Positions 1-8,486 are shown, counted from the first letter of the stretch. The stretch: 64,000 nt of DNA from CAYIHX01 sp964363305 (GCA_964363305.1 CAYIHX010000002.1:1-64000), one strand, 5' to 3'. Program-made: numbers and translations. The notes: generated by a model not told the origin, from the letters alone.

Positions 1-512
1 TCCCGACAGTACTTTTTGAGGACATTCATCTTCCCCTCGGGCTCCGCATCCATAATCCGCGCGCCCCCACGAGTTTTTCCAATCGCACCGAGAATCTTGG
101 CCTTGGTCAGGCCGCTCTCCTCAAGAATTTTGCGAACTGGCGAGCCCGAAAACTGAGCGTGAAACGCGGCGAGCAAAAGATGCTCGCCCGAAACGTACTC
201 ATCCTTTAACGCCTTGGCCTCATCCTCACCCAACACGATGAGCCGATTCATTTGCCCTGACGCATACACCTGACCACCCCCCCCGCTGACACGAGGCAGC
301 TTCTTCAAAGAATCGTTCAGGCGGGTCCGCAAAGCGGGAACACTCACCCCAGCCGAGCTGAGAAGATTCGGGACCAGCGCCTCGGCCGACTCATCCGCCG
401 AGAAAGCTAGGAATAAATGCTCCGGGTGGATCTCCTGATGTTCCCGCCGAATAGCCTCAGCCTGTGCCCCGGAAAGCGCTTGTTGAAATGATTCAGTAAA
501 TTGCGCAGCCAT
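1..512 (-). CDS. clpB: ATP-dependent disaggregase ClpB, N-terminal part (runs off the window)
   Basis: Translating the minus strand from the ATG at 512 gives about 170 residues that read as the ClpB amino-terminal domain: an alpha-helical Clp_N repeat region starting MAAQFTESFQQAL with the typical HPEHLFLAF and SGEHLLLAAF segments, then the linker ending in LKKYCRD just before nucleotide-binding domain 1. ClpB is a cytosolic hexameric AAA+ chaperone that pulls proteins out of aggregates together with DnaK. The gene continues beyond base 1, so both ATPase domains are outside the window. It lies 58 bp downstream of the htrA stop, and the gap holds a heat-shock-type promoter candidate, so it may be transcribed both from that promoter and by read-through from the upstream genes. 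Confidence 0.93.
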   Translation of the reverse strand, partial: MAAQFTESFQQALSGAQAEAIRREHQEIHPEHLFLAFSADESAEALVPNLLSSAGVSVPALRTRLNDSLKKLPRVSGGGGQVYASGQMNRLIVLGEDEAKALKDEYVSGEHLLLAAFHAQFSGSPVRKILEESGLTKAKILGAIGKTRGGARIMDAEPEGKMNVLKKYCR

Positions 513-536
513 AAACCACACCACCCCTTTCCTCTA

Positions 537-564
537 AGATGGGTGGCGGAATGGCTACGTCAAG
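537..564 (-). promoter_or_regulatory. candidate sigma-32 (heat shock) promoter of clpB
   Basis: On the minus strand CTTGACG (558-564) is followed after 13 nt by ACCCATCT (537-544). The consensus for RpoH promoters is CTTGAAA, 11-16 nt, CCCCATNT, so the first five bases of the -35 and the CCCATNT core of the -10 match at allowed spacing. The predicted start of transcription is about 18 nt ahead of the clpB ATG. clpB is a classical RpoH target, which supports the call. The match is by eye only. Confidence 0.5.
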
Positions 565-570
565 GCCGGG

Positions 571-2028
571 CTAAGTGAGATCGAGGACAACGACCGAAAA
601 GACCTCTCGGCCTTGCGGATCAAGCCTCCGAATTCTCACAAGATAACTCTTCTTCGCCTTCACTACCCGAAAGAAGCCCTGAATATCACGTATGAGCTGC
701 CGGTCGACCTCGAGGATTAAGTCCCCCTGGACAATACCCGCCCGATCCGCCGGCCCGCCGTATTCGACGTCCTCGACCAAAACCCCCTGCGGGGGCTTCC
801 CAGAGAGGCCCAACTCACGTGCCGTGTCTTCACCGAGCTGCTCCAAACTCATGCCGACACTGATATGATCCGCCTTGGTTTCTGATTTTTTGGGCGCTTT
901 TCCCTTGGCGATGGTTTCTTTGCGGCCGGGGCGCTCCCGCACCGTGAGGCTGAATATCTTCGTCTCGCCATTTCGGATCACCTTCACCGGAACCACTGCG
1001 TTGATTTCTACCGACGTCACCTGCGTGATCAGCTCGGAAAAATTACGAATGGGCTTCTTGTTGAACTCAACGATCACATCGTACGCCCGGATGCCTGCCT
1101 TGTCTGCTGGCTCACCCGGGTAAGCATTCGTGACAAATGGCGCACGAAGGTCCTTGGGCGCTCCGAGCTTGGCGGCCAACTCGGGAGTCAGTTCGTTCAC
1201 CAATACACCGATGTACCCGCGCGAGACTGACCCCTTGGATTTCAGCTGCGTCAGAACCTTTTTTACCAGGCTAATCGGAATAGCGAAGCCAATTCCCTGG
1301 GCTCGCTGGTCGATCGCATTATTGATGCCGATCACCTCACCCTTGAGATTCATAAGCGGGCCACCGCTATTCCCTGGATTGATCGGAGCATCCGTCTGGA
1401 TATAGCTAGCAAACGGAAAATCAGGGACCAGGCGACCCTTCGCGGAGATAATTCCATGAGTAACGGAATGACCCTGTCCAAATGGGTTGCCCACTGCGAT
1501 CACGTATTCGCCCACTTCGAGCGAATCTGAATCCCCCAGCCTGAGGGGGATCAGTTCGCGCTTCGTCTTTACCCGAATCAAAGCGAGGTCGAGGTCTGGA
1601 TCACGTCCGACCACCTCGCCATCCGTCAGCTTTTCATCCGGCTCCTCGGTGAACTGAATCTTAATTTCATCCGCGTCAGAAACGACGTGATTATTCGTGA
1701 GAATCAAACCCGTCGGGTCGATTACAAACCCGGTTCCAAGCGACATGGCTCGTAGCTGGGGGGCCCCGTTCTCCTCCTCCTCTTCAGAAGGCGGAGAACC
1801 GCCGCCACGACCCTGATTGCGCAAGAAATCATCAAAAAATTTCCGAAAAAGATCTTCGGGTGTCCCCCGGGGCGCTCGTCCACCCTTGATGTTCGTCAGC
1901 GTGGAGATATTCACGACCGAAGGAACTGCCTTCTTTGCAAGCTCAACAAAAATATTGGGCTCGAAGGGCACCGGCGATGCCGCCAGGGCTGGAAAGGCGA
2001 AAAATCCGAGGAGCATCGCGCTTCGCAT
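571..2028 (-). CDS. htrA: periplasmic serine protease HtrA/DegP family
   Basis: 485 residues. A short signal peptide (residues 1-17, ending ALA) is followed by a trypsin-like domain with the full catalytic triad: His114 in TNNHVV, Asp147 in DLDLAL and Ser221 in NPGNSGGPL. Two PDZ domains follow (roughly 265-355 and 390-475), the DegP/DegQ arrangement. An acidic, glycine-rich loop (about residues 72-90, with a run of glutamates) sits where DegP has its LA loop. The enzyme degrades or refolds damaged envelope proteins. The start lies 3 nt after the stop of the DUF1844 gene, so the two are cotranscribed, and clpB follows. The run GAF / M48-like / DUF1844 / HtrA / ClpB therefore looks like a stress and quality-control unit. 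Confidence 0.95.
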   Translation of the reverse strand: MRSAMLLGFFAFPALAASPVPFEPNIFVELAKKAVPSVVNISTLTNIKGGRAPRGTPEDLFRKFFDDFLRNQGRGGGSPPSEEEEENGAPQLRAMSLGTGFVIDPTGLILTNNHVVSDADEIKIQFTEEPDEKLTDGEVVGRDPDLDLALIRVKTKRELIPLRLGDSDSLEVGEYVIAVGNPFGQGHSVTHGIISAKGRLVPDFPFASYIQTDAPINPGNSGGPLMNLKGEVIGINNAIDQRAQGIGFAIPISLVKKVLTQLKSKGSVSRGYIGVLVNELTPELAAKLGAPKDLRAPFVTNAYPGEPADKAGIRAYDVIVEFNKKPIRNFSELITQVTSVEINAVVPVKVIRNGETKIFSLTVRERPGRKETIAKGKAPKKSETKADHISVGMSLEQLGEDTARELGLSGKPPQGVLVEDVEYGGPADRAGIVQGDLILEVDRQLIRDIQGFFRVVKAKKSYLVRIRRLDPQGREVFSVVVLDLT

Positions 2029-2031
2029 TCT

Positions 2032-2274
2032 CTAACCTTTCTGCAACTTCTTCTGAAGTTCGACGTACCGCATTCGCGTCTCGAGCAAAAGCTGACTCAA
2101 TAATCTCTCCTCGTCCGGGGTACGGTTGCCGACCGTCTTCCTCCACAGCAAGTCGAGCAAATCGATATTATGCTTCGCGAGCTCCAGATTCACCTCTGGT
2201 TCACCGAGACCCATATATGCCGCAGCCGACACCGATAATACGAAAGTGGTCAAATCAATCTCAGATTTATGCAT
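2032..2274 (-). CDS. DUF1844 family small protein
   Basis: 80 residues. The sequence has the hallmarks of DUF1844: a hydrophobic N-terminal helix followed by a GLGEPE segment, then NLELAKHNIDLLDLL, a short loop with NRTPDE and a final helix rich in charged residues. The family is common in deltaproteobacteria-like lineages and Acidobacteria; its function is unknown. The ATG at 2274 overlaps the end of the M48-like gene by 8 nt and the stop is 3 nt before the htrA start, so expression is probably coupled to both neighbours. Confidence 0.85.
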   Translation of the reverse strand: MHKSEIDLTTFVLSVSAAAYMGLGEPEVNLELAKHNIDLLDLLWRKTVGNRTPDEERLLSQLLLETRMRYVELQKKLQKG

Positions 2275-2944
2275 AGCTCCCCAGCTCCTTGAATATCGCT
2301 CGAGCCGAAAAGGTCAATGCTTGACGACCGGATAAGACCGATGTCCCAGTCAAAACGTCAATGAACCGAATCCCAGCGTAGACCACCACAAACAGCAAAA
2401 AATTCCAAACGGAGCGGCCCCGAACCGGGCCTTCCGTGCTTAATCCCGGAAAGGACTCCACAAGTCCAAAAGCCCGCGCCCAGCCCACGCTCTTTCTACC
2501 CAGCAAACTCGTTCCGAGCGAGGCAGTCAATGTCCTCAAGGAGAGCGCGGCGGAGTCGAGTCTTGCAAGCGCTTCGTCCACAAACGGTTCGGTTTCCTGA
2601 ATGGGGAGCTTCGACAAAAATCCCTCCGAACAAACTACGCGCGGTCCCCTAAAAGGTGGGCGATAAACCAGAACCCAGGGTCGGGGATCGGAGGCTACGC
2701 TGACCGCTGCCCGTCTCATCAAGGGAGACCATGCGCCCTCTTCCTTGAAACGAGTGATCTCCAAGCCCGATCGGATGTGCTTGTCACAAAACAGAATCAA
2801 CCCCAGCCACACCAATAACCCTACAACTCCAAGAGCCGCCCCCCAAAGGGCCCCACTGAAAATCACGCCCACCCCAGCCCACGCTCCCAGGGTGCAAAGG
2901 AAAAACGCGATCCACCGAAACTGCGCTATTAGTCTTGCCCACAT
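2267..2944 (-). CDS. membrane protein resembling an M48 (HtpX-like) peptidase but lacking the zinc site
   Basis: 225 residues. Two adjacent N-terminal membrane segments (about 8-50) and one near 180-200 frame a soluble region. This region follows the M48 pattern: a strand (PWVLVY), a segment where active members read '..vtxGLL..L' (here VVCSEGFLSKL), then the helix that should carry HExxH. Here that helix reads FVDEALARLDS, so the glutamate may persist but both zinc histidines are absent. The likely meaning is a catalytically dead HtpX relative, perhaps a membrane adaptor for quality control, consistent with the htrA and clpB neighbours. Family assignment is by eye and needs a structure search. 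The ATG at 2944 has GGGAG directly upstream. Confidence 0.55.
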   Translation of the reverse strand: MWARLIAQFRWIAFFLCTLGAWAGVGVIFSGALWGAALGVVGLLVWLGLILFCDKHIRSGLEITRFKEEGAWSPLMRRAAVSVASDPRPWVLVYRPPFRGPRVVCSEGFLSKLPIQETEPFVDEALARLDSAALSLRTLTASLGTSLLGRKSVGWARAFGLVESFPGLSTEGPVRGRSVWNFLLFVVVYAGIRFIDVLTGTSVLSGRQALTFSARAIFKELGSYA

Positions 2945-2972
2945 GCTCCCATTATAGGGCGAGTCCTGCCTT

Positions 2973-3464
2973 TCAGGCAGCTTTTGTTCGTTCTTGGACC
3001 GCCCAACCGATCATGAGGCGGGCCTCAATCGTTTTCGAGAGCATGCTCTCACAGAGGTCCTGAAGAAGCTCGAGGTCGTCCTGCGAAAACGTGGGCGCAC
3101 TCACCCGATTTAACAGCTCCACTACGCAAAATATCTTTCCACGCACGAATAGCGGCACCGCGATCAAATTCCGAGCGTCAAAGGCTACCGCCTCTCCCAC
3201 AGCACGCAGATGAAGGGGCTCGCCAGAGGCTTCCTGGACAAGTCGCCCCCTCCCGGTACGTGCCACCTCCCCGACGACCCCACTACTGAGAGGGATTTGG
3301 AATTCTCGGATACGATCTGAACTCTGGCCGATGACTCCCCGAAAATGAAACGACTGACTCTCTGCGTTGACTTCCAGGAGAGAAGCCGCTTCAGCAGGAA
3401 TGACCCTCAGAAGAGCCAGCAGCGACTCGGTGACAAAATCGCTGAAAGAAATATCGCGGACCAT
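2973..3464 (-). CDS. GAF-domain protein
   Basis: 163 residues from the ATG at 3464; an in-frame TTG at 3473 is a less likely start. A single GAF fold fills the protein: an N-terminal helix, the FRGVIGQ strand, the IPLSSGVVGEVARTG turn typical of GAF domains, the ARNLIAVPLFVRGKIFCVVEL core and a long C-terminal helix. GAF domains bind small ligands or act in dimerisation. There is no attached output domain, so this is a stand-alone sensor or scaffold. It is 28 nt upstream of the M48-like gene on the same strand and probably opens that operon. Confidence 0.8.
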   Translation of the reverse strand: MVRDISFSDFVTESLLALLRVIPAEAASLLEVNAESQSFHFRGVIGQSSDRIREFQIPLSSGVVGEVARTGRGRLVQEASGEPLHLRAVGEAVAFDARNLIAVPLFVRGKIFCVVELLNRVSAPTFSQDDLELLQDLCESMLSKTIEARLMIGWAVQERTKAA

Positions 3465-3622
3465 CGAGTCCAATAGGGAGACGGCAAAAGACGCCCGAGA
3501 CTGAAAAGCCCCACCCCATTCCCCAGTGCTGATGGAGTTGGCATTTCTAGCTGAATCACTTGATCGTCCACATAGGCCTCCGAATGGACAGTTCGGAAGA
3601 AATCGGTACAGTCTTAAGGAGA

Positions 3623-4042
3623 ATGCGCCTCACCCTCGCCATCATTCTGACGCTCCTCCCCTCTTGTGGATGGCTAACCCTAGGAGGAGGGACCGGAGGA
3701 AACGACCCTCGTCCGAGCGGAACGATCCTCTCTTCTGGATCCTTCTCTGGGCAAAACGGCTCGACCGTTTCCGGGACAGCCATCATCTACCGTGACTCCG
3801 AATCTCTCGCCCTGACCCTCCGAATCGAGGGACTTTCCATTTCTCCATCGGCAAATACATTTCGCCTCATCGCGGAGGTCAATGGAACGGACGATTTCTC
3901 GACGAACCTCACCTCGGTCTCCGGAAACAAAAACTACGCGACCAACGTCGCCTTTCCCTCGACCATCGCGAGGGTTCTTCTGGAGTCCTTGACTCAAACC
4001 CCAGCACAGATCGCGTCGGCAACCCTTGTTCCCGTCAACTAG
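3623..4042 (+). CDS. small lipoprotein with a DM13-like domain
   Basis: 139 residues from ATG 3623; in-frame ATGs at 3560 and 3584 are possible, but only 3623 gives a compact lipoprotein signal (MRLTLAIILTLLPSC, cysteine at 15). AAGGAG is present but only 1 nt from this ATG, so the start is uncertain. The mature part has the DM13 pattern: SGSFSGQNGSTVSGTA, then YRD, a beta-rich LTLRIEGLSIS and a C-terminal strand ATLVPVN. DM13 domains are thought to take part in electron transfer or redox chemistry. The stop codon is shared base-for-base with the convergent gene (CTAG, 4039-4042). Confidence 0.55.
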   Translation: MRLTLAIILTLLPSCGWLTLGGGTGGNDPRPSGTILSSGSFSGQNGSTVSGTAIIYRDSESLALTLRIEGLSISPSANTFRLIAEVNGTDDFSTNLTSVSGNKNYATNVAFPSTIARVLLESLTQTPAQIASATLVPVN

Positions 4043-4512
4043 GGCAGAGACATCTCATTTTTGAACTCGACGAGTTCCTTAATATTTTTTACTTCCGCGA
4101 TATACCACTTGCCCTCGCGCTCCACGAGTTGCGCGAGCTTCTTGTTCGTGACCTTTGCGTCTGAACCCCGCCCCTGATCGAGATAGGTGAGCTCATAGGT
4201 AATCGCGACCTCGGTGGCGCCACGCTTTTCAATTTCCTTGAAGGAGAGCTTAACAAACTCCCGCTTACTATCGACGAACGCCTGAAGAAACTGCTCCTCG
4301 CTCCACGCGGCTAGGCGAAATTTCGCATCCCCGGTGAGGAAAGAAACCAGGTCATCTCGGTCAGCTGCTGACCGAATTGAAAAACTCTTCGAAATATAAT
4401 CTCGAAGCCTCTCCTTCGGATCGTTCACGTCTCCCCTGCGTGTCGTGCAAGCGGTGAGGCTGCCCACACAAAGAAACGCGACAAACACCCACCTAGCGCG
4501 ACTAGTAAACAT
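4039..4512 (-). CDS. hypothetical lipoprotein
   Basis: 157 residues with a clear lipoprotein signal (lipobox LTAC, cysteine at about 22). The mature part has an NTF2-like or DUF4878-like feel: helices, then antiparallel strands ending LVEREGKWYIAEVKNI, as in small domains where a curved sheet follows an N-terminal helix. I do not recognise a specific family. The start overlaps the end of the upstream four-helix membrane protein by 11 nt, so the pair is probably an operon. It ends in a palindromic CTAG shared with the opposing gene. Confidence 0.7.
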   Translation of the reverse strand: MFTSRARWVFVAFLCVGSLTACTTRRGDVNDPKERLRDYISKSFSIRSAADRDDLVSFLTGDAKFRLAAWSEEQFLQAFVDSKREFVKLSFKEIEKRGATEVAITYELTYLDQGRGSDAKVTNKKLAQLVEREGKWYIAEVKNIKELVEFKNEMSLP

Positions 4513-5230
4513 ATCCCTTACCCTTCAGCTGCTCGAAAAGATCGCCCAACTCTTTCCGGTCCTTAATCTTGTCCACCTCAAGAGCCAGGCCAGCCGAGCG
4601 CCCGTCTTGTGAAATAGCGATAAAGCGGCCGGACGCGACGACTCTCTTCTCAGCAAAAACCAACTCAAGAGAAAAAGACTGCTTGCTATAGGACGCCTTG
4701 AAGAAGCCCGGGCGCGATTCATGAAAGACGAAAGCCTCTTCACCATCAAAGCGACCCAGTCTGACGGCCTCTTGTGCGCCTCCGACCTGGATCATCGCCT
4801 CGACACCGGGGATCGGCTGGGGATGGCCCTGGTACCAAAGCGATCCCGAACTGAGTGACGGCCGAGCTAACTCCCGCTTCAAAAGGGTCCAAAGCAAAAG
4901 CCCGAACGCCGCGAGAAATACCCCGAAAAAGCCGAGCGAAGGATTCTCTCTTCGAAAAGCCAACCAGCCAGAAGCCACAACCCAGAAAACAAGAATCCCC
5001 ACCAACAGATCGAGCGCCCATTTGCGGCCCCGGTTGAGCCAATACGCGATGGGAATGACCATCAGCGAAACCGCCGTAAGCCAAATTCGCAACGATTCAA
5101 CGGGAAGACGATAGATGTCCGCGCGACGATAAAGCATCACTTCGAGTGCCGAAATGGGCACAAGAAAAAAGACCAGCGCGCTTGTCCTCCTCAGCCTACC
5201 GGGAATATTGGCGATCCACATCTCCCTCAA
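4502..5230 (-). CDS. inner membrane protein of unknown function
   Basis: 242 residues. Four hydrophobic segments (about 17-34, 50-65, 72-90 and 97-117) are followed by a soluble C-terminal domain of about 120 residues that is rich in beta strands and ends with a charged helix. The topology suggests a membrane anchor with a cytoplasmic domain. I see no catalytic motif and do not recognise the family. It overlaps the downstream lipoprotein gene by 11 nt. The region up to anmK (5231-5285) is too short to place a promoter with confidence. Confidence 0.7.
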   Translation of the reverse strand: MREMWIANIPGRLRRTSALVFFLVPISALEVMLYRRADIYRLPVESLRIWLTAVSLMVIPIAYWLNRGRKWALDLLVGILVFWVVASGWLAFRRENPSLGFFGVFLAAFGLLLWTLLKRELARPSLSSGSLWYQGHPQPIPGVEAMIQVGGAQEAVRLGRFDGEEAFVFHESRPGFFKASYSKQSFSLELVFAEKRVVASGRFIAISQDGRSAGLALEVDKIKDRKELGDLFEQLKGKGYVY

Positions 5231-5285
5231 GGTCTCACGTTGTTCGAATTCTTGTCAACGCAGCGGGCCGAAGGTACCGTGAGTC

Positions 5286-6482
5286 ATGGCACTCCGTCCG
5301 ATCCGTGTTCTTGGCATTATGACCGGGACTTCATGCGATGCCCTTGATGGCATTTGTTCGGAATTCCAAAACGATCAGCTCCCCAAGACGATTTGGCGAG
5401 GCTCGACGCCATTTCCCGCCGCCCTTAGAAAAAGGGTGCTCGCAGCGCAAAAGCCGGGGTTCCGTTTGACGCTCTCGGACTATCTTTTGCTCGAACGAGA
5501 TCTGGGTCGGTGGTTTGCCTCCGCAATTGAACGGCTGCTGCGTAAACACGATGCACTCGAGGAACGCGTCGACCTGATTGCCAACCATGGGCAGACGATC
5601 GCGCACCATCCAGAGCTTTCCACCACGCTACAGGCAGGTGATCCCGCCATCATCGCAAACCAGACCGGACTCACCGTCGTCTCTCATTTCAGACAAGGGG
5701 ACCTGGCCGCGGGAGGCCAGGGGGCACCACTCGTTCCCCTTTACCACCGGCTGATCCTCGAGCAATTAAGTCAGAGGCGAGGTGGGATGGCGATCCATAA
5801 TTTAGGCGGAGCGAGCAATCTGACCTACCTGGGACCAGACATGACCCTGCTTGCCTTCGACACGGGACCGGCCAACTACTGGATCGACGACGCCACCCTT
5901 CTGCACACTGCCAATCGCTCTCATTTCGACCGAGAGGGCCAGCTTGCCAGACAGGGAACCGCCGATGAAGCGGCGGTGAGACGACTCTTGTGTTTACCCT
6001 ATTTTGCGAAAAAACCGCCAAAATCGACCGGACGCGACGATTTCCCGTTTTCTCTCCTGAGAAAAACGACCCGCGCACACGGACCAGACCTGATCGCGAC
6101 CGCTACGGAGGTTACCGCTCGATCGATCGCAGCCGCCTACCAGAGGTTCATCCAGAATAGAGGCCTGCCGATCGACGTCATTTATTTCTCCGGCGGAGGA
6201 TCAAAAAATCTCTTCCTGCTCGAGCGAATCGCCGCCCTCTTGCCAGATATTCGGGTCGAGGTTTTTGAACGTTCCGACTTCGACCCGCAGTACATTGAGG
6301 CTCAAGCCTTCGGCTACTTCGGCTGGCTTACACTTTCGGGCAAAAGCCTGAGTGGGGCCTGGACAGGGGCGAGGCCCGGTGCACCCCCCGGGCAAATTAC
6401 GCCCGGACGAAATTGGCTTTCATTACTCGAACTCTTGGCCAAAAACGGCATCAGGTCCGAGACAAATTCCTGGTCCGACTAG
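5286..6482 (+). CDS. anmK: 1,6-anhydro-N-acetylmuramic acid kinase AnmK
   Basis: 398 residues, normal for the family. Motifs: GIMTGTSCDALDGI (10-23, phosphate binding; many homologues have GTSxDGxD), NHGQT (100-104), HNLGGASN (171-178) and FDTGPANYWID (191-201), with Asp192 in the position of the catalytic base. AnmK opens and phosphorylates anhydroMurNAc released from the wall, giving MurNAc-6-phosphate. The tail contains a proline and glycine-rich stretch after residue 355. Its 3' end overlaps the convergent murU-like gene by 60 bp. The neighbours amgK and murU belong to a second route for MurNAc, so wall recycling is the theme here. Confidence 0.93.
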   Translation: MALRPIRVLGIMTGTSCDALDGICSEFQNDQLPKTIWRGSTPFPAALRKRVLAAQKPGFRLTLSDYLLLERDLGRWFASAIERLLRKHDALEERVDLIANHGQTIAHHPELSTTLQAGDPAIIANQTGLTVVSHFRQGDLAAGGQGAPLVPLYHRLILEQLSQRRGGMAIHNLGGASNLTYLGPDMTLLAFDTGPANYWIDDATLLHTANRSHFDREGQLARQGTADEAAVRRLLCLPYFAKKPPKSTGRDDFPFSLLRKTTRAHGPDLIATATEVTARSIAAAYQRFIQNRGLPIDVIYFSGGGSKNLFLLERIAALLPDIRVEVFERSDFDPQYIEAQAFGYFGWLTLSGKSLSGAWTGARPGAPPGQITPGRNWLSLLELLAKNGIRSETNSWSD

Positions 6483-7406
6483 CTCCCGTGCGTACCGCCC
6501 CTCGGGCGAGTATATTACAGCGCCGGGACCAAACACGGAGCCCCCTCGAAGGGCCGGAGCATCTACAAAAGTCGGACTGTGCCACTCACTGCGATGGATC
6601 CACCCGGACGTGCGTTTACTTCTCCAAACCCTTGGAGCCACTCTCACGCAATTCCTCTCGATCCGCTCCCGCCACGGAGGAGGAATATGGCCCATCTCAA
6701 GCATGTCCAAAAGCCTGAGATGGGTCTGCCACCAAAGTCTCGGCGTGCCCACATCAAAAAAATGTCCGCGATCGGCAAAAACGGCGACCTGCCCGCGTTG
6801 TTGCGCGGGAAGCAAGACGTCTCTCACAAAATCCCTTGGCTTGCCCACTTCGAGCCCCTCGAGCGCCGAAGGGTCCATGATGGAAAACCCGGTAAAAAAC
6901 GGCGCGTAAAGGCTCTTCTCGCCAAGCCCCGTCATGAGGCCCGAACGCGGATCAAAAAGAATTTCCCGGTAAGCCTCCCCAGTCGAACTGCACGGATGCA
7001 CCGCAAGCGTGATCTTCGCGCCATAGAGGTGAGACATCCTGTGATGAAACGCGATCAATCCTCGGATATCGACCTCACAAAGGACGTCCGCGTTCAGAAC
7101 CAGAAAAGGGGCCGCACCAAGATGAGAGAGAGCTGCGCGAATTCCTCCCCCGCTCCCCAGCAGAAGAGGCGTCTCATCACTGATCGTCAGCGTTGCGCTA
7201 GGATCCGGAAGCGCGAGCCCATGGAGGCCCCTTTCTGCCCGCTCGGAAAGGTGATGAACATTGGCGACAAGGGTGCGGATGTCCGTGCCGCGCAACAGAT
7301 CGAGAGAGAACTGCGCCGAGGGAACGCCCATGACCGGGATCAACGCCTTGGGCGTCTGAACGGTGAAGGGCTGCAGCCGAGTTCCCAAACCCGCGGCCAT
7401 CAACAT
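6423..7406 (-). CDS. murU: nucleotidyltransferase, probable MurNAc-1-phosphate uridylyltransferase MurU
   Basis: 327 residues. The N-terminus is a sugar nucleotidyltransferase signature, MLMAAGLGTRLQPFT with PKALIPV at about 20, followed by the LNADVLCEVD metal-binding segment. MurU makes UDP-MurNAc from MurNAc-1-phosphate and works with AmgK to bypass fosfomycin-sensitive synthesis in Pseudomonas. The protein is about 100 residues longer than Pseudomonas MurU; the extra C-terminal part (FGPGAVIYS, LVGPGICLGPDAVFG) looks like turns of a left-handed beta-helix. The start is 19 nt after amgK, with AGGAG 4 nt ahead. The assignment rests on the pairing with amgK; a different NDP-sugar product is possible. 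Confidence 0.75.
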   Translation of the reverse strand: MLMAAGLGTRLQPFTVQTPKALIPVMGVPSAQFSLDLLRGTDIRTLVANVHHLSERAERGLHGLALPDPSATLTISDETPLLLGSGGGIRAALSHLGAAPFLVLNADVLCEVDIRGLIAFHHRMSHLYGAKITLAVHPCSSTGEAYREILFDPRSGLMTGLGEKSLYAPFFTGFSIMDPSALEGLEVGKPRDFVRDVLLPAQQRGQVAVFADRGHFFDVGTPRLWWQTHLRLLDMLEMGHIPPPWRERIERNCVRVAPRVWRSKRTSGWIHRSEWHSPTFVDAPALRGGSVFGPGAVIYSPEGRYARELVGPGICLGPDAVFGQEFE

Positions 7407-7425
7407 CGCGCTCCTGATGACTCCG

Positions 7426-8460
7426 TCAGAAGTAGTAGTAATGGAATAGTACCTCGCGAAGCCTCGAGTATTCCGGGTACCTCAGGAGCGTCCGGCGAAT
7501 ATTTTCGAAGGTGTTGCCAATATATTTGAGATAGCCAGGATTGCCTCGACGATTGAGAAACGACGCAAAACTTCCAATCGCCTTAAAATTCCGCTGAACG
7601 GACATCAAGTCGAATACTTTACGAAATTCCGCCCGATCAAAAGACTGCCCTGAAAGAGCAGACCATCGAGCCAAGTAGTAATCAATCAACCGATCAATTT
7701 GAGTTTCCTCGAGCTGGTAATAGCTATCCCTCAATAACGACGCGAGATCGTACTGTGGGGGCCCCATGCGAGCATCCTGAAAATCAATCATCACAAATCG
7801 GTCTGCCCCACCCTCGCCAGGGACCACCATGACGTTCCTACTATGGAAATCTCGATGACAAAAGACGGTTGGCTGTTTGTCGAGGATCCAGCAAATCTCG
7901 GAGAGCCCGTCCACGATCACTTGTCGCTCGGCTGGGACCATCGTGCGCTTCAGGTAGATGTCGTAAAAATGCTCGAGAGTGAAATTCACCTCCCAGAAAA
8001 GTTTTTCGTGATCGAATCGAAGCTTGAAGGCTTCCAAGTTGGCCCCCGAACCCTCTGGAGAAGCCCGAATATGCAGATCGACCAGCGGATTGATCACACC
8101 TTCATACAAGGCCCGTTCAATCGCGGGACTACAAACCTCCTGAAGCCTGCGCAGCAGAGTAACGTCACCTAAATCTTCGAGGAGAACATAACCTCGTTCA
8201 GCATCGACATCGAGCACCTCGGGAACGTCAATTCCGCAGGTATCGAGATGCTTTTGAATAATGAGAAACGGCCAACGCATGCCTTCTGATGCGAAGCTAT
8301 CCGCTTTCATCAAAATGAACGGCCGCTCCGACGTATGAATGCGGTAATAGCGCCGACTGCTGGCGTCTCCAGGAATTCGCTCCACCCGCTGAATCGTAGA
8401 TTGGCTCTTCCCAACCCAACGCGCGATCTCGTCCTCTCCTTGGATGAGTTGATCGACCAT
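7426..8460 (-). CDS. amgK: aminoglycoside-phosphotransferase-fold sugar kinase, probable AmgK
   Basis: 344 residues from the ATG at 8460, which has GGAGGTGAG upstream; a TTG 30 nt further up lacks a binding site. The protein has the APH kinase fold: FILMKAD for the ATP-binding lysine, the catalytic loop CHRDFHSRNVMV and the metal-binding IDFQDARMGPPQYDLASLL. AmgK phosphorylates the anomeric carbon of MurNAc (and GlcNAc). It precedes the MurU-like gene, as in Pseudomonas and other species with this salvage route. The product then enters UDP-MurNAc, short-cutting peptidoglycan precursor synthesis. The gene starts 26 nt after a degenerate M48 lipoprotein gene. Confidence 0.88.
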   Translation of the reverse strand: MVDQLIQGEDEIARWVGKSQSTIQRVERIPGDASSRRYYRIHTSERPFILMKADSFASEGMRWPFLIIQKHLDTCGIDVPEVLDVDAERGYVLLEDLGDVTLLRRLQEVCSPAIERALYEGVINPLVDLHIRASPEGSGANLEAFKLRFDHEKLFWEVNFTLEHFYDIYLKRTMVPAERQVIVDGLSEICWILDKQPTVFCHRDFHSRNVMVVPGEGGADRFVMIDFQDARMGPPQYDLASLLRDSYYQLEETQIDRLIDYYLARWSALSGQSFDRAEFRKVFDLMSVQRNFKAIGSFASFLNRRGNPGYLKYIGNTFENIRRTLLRYPEYSRLREVLFHYYYF

Positions 8461-8486
8461 TTTTCTCACCTCCGTGAGCAAGTTTT

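Noticed and set aside
6579..7529. A 316-codon plus-strand frame opposite the murU-like gene.
   Set aside because: The predicted protein is Arg/Lys-rich without structure, while the minus strand shows a clear nucleotidyltransferase motif.
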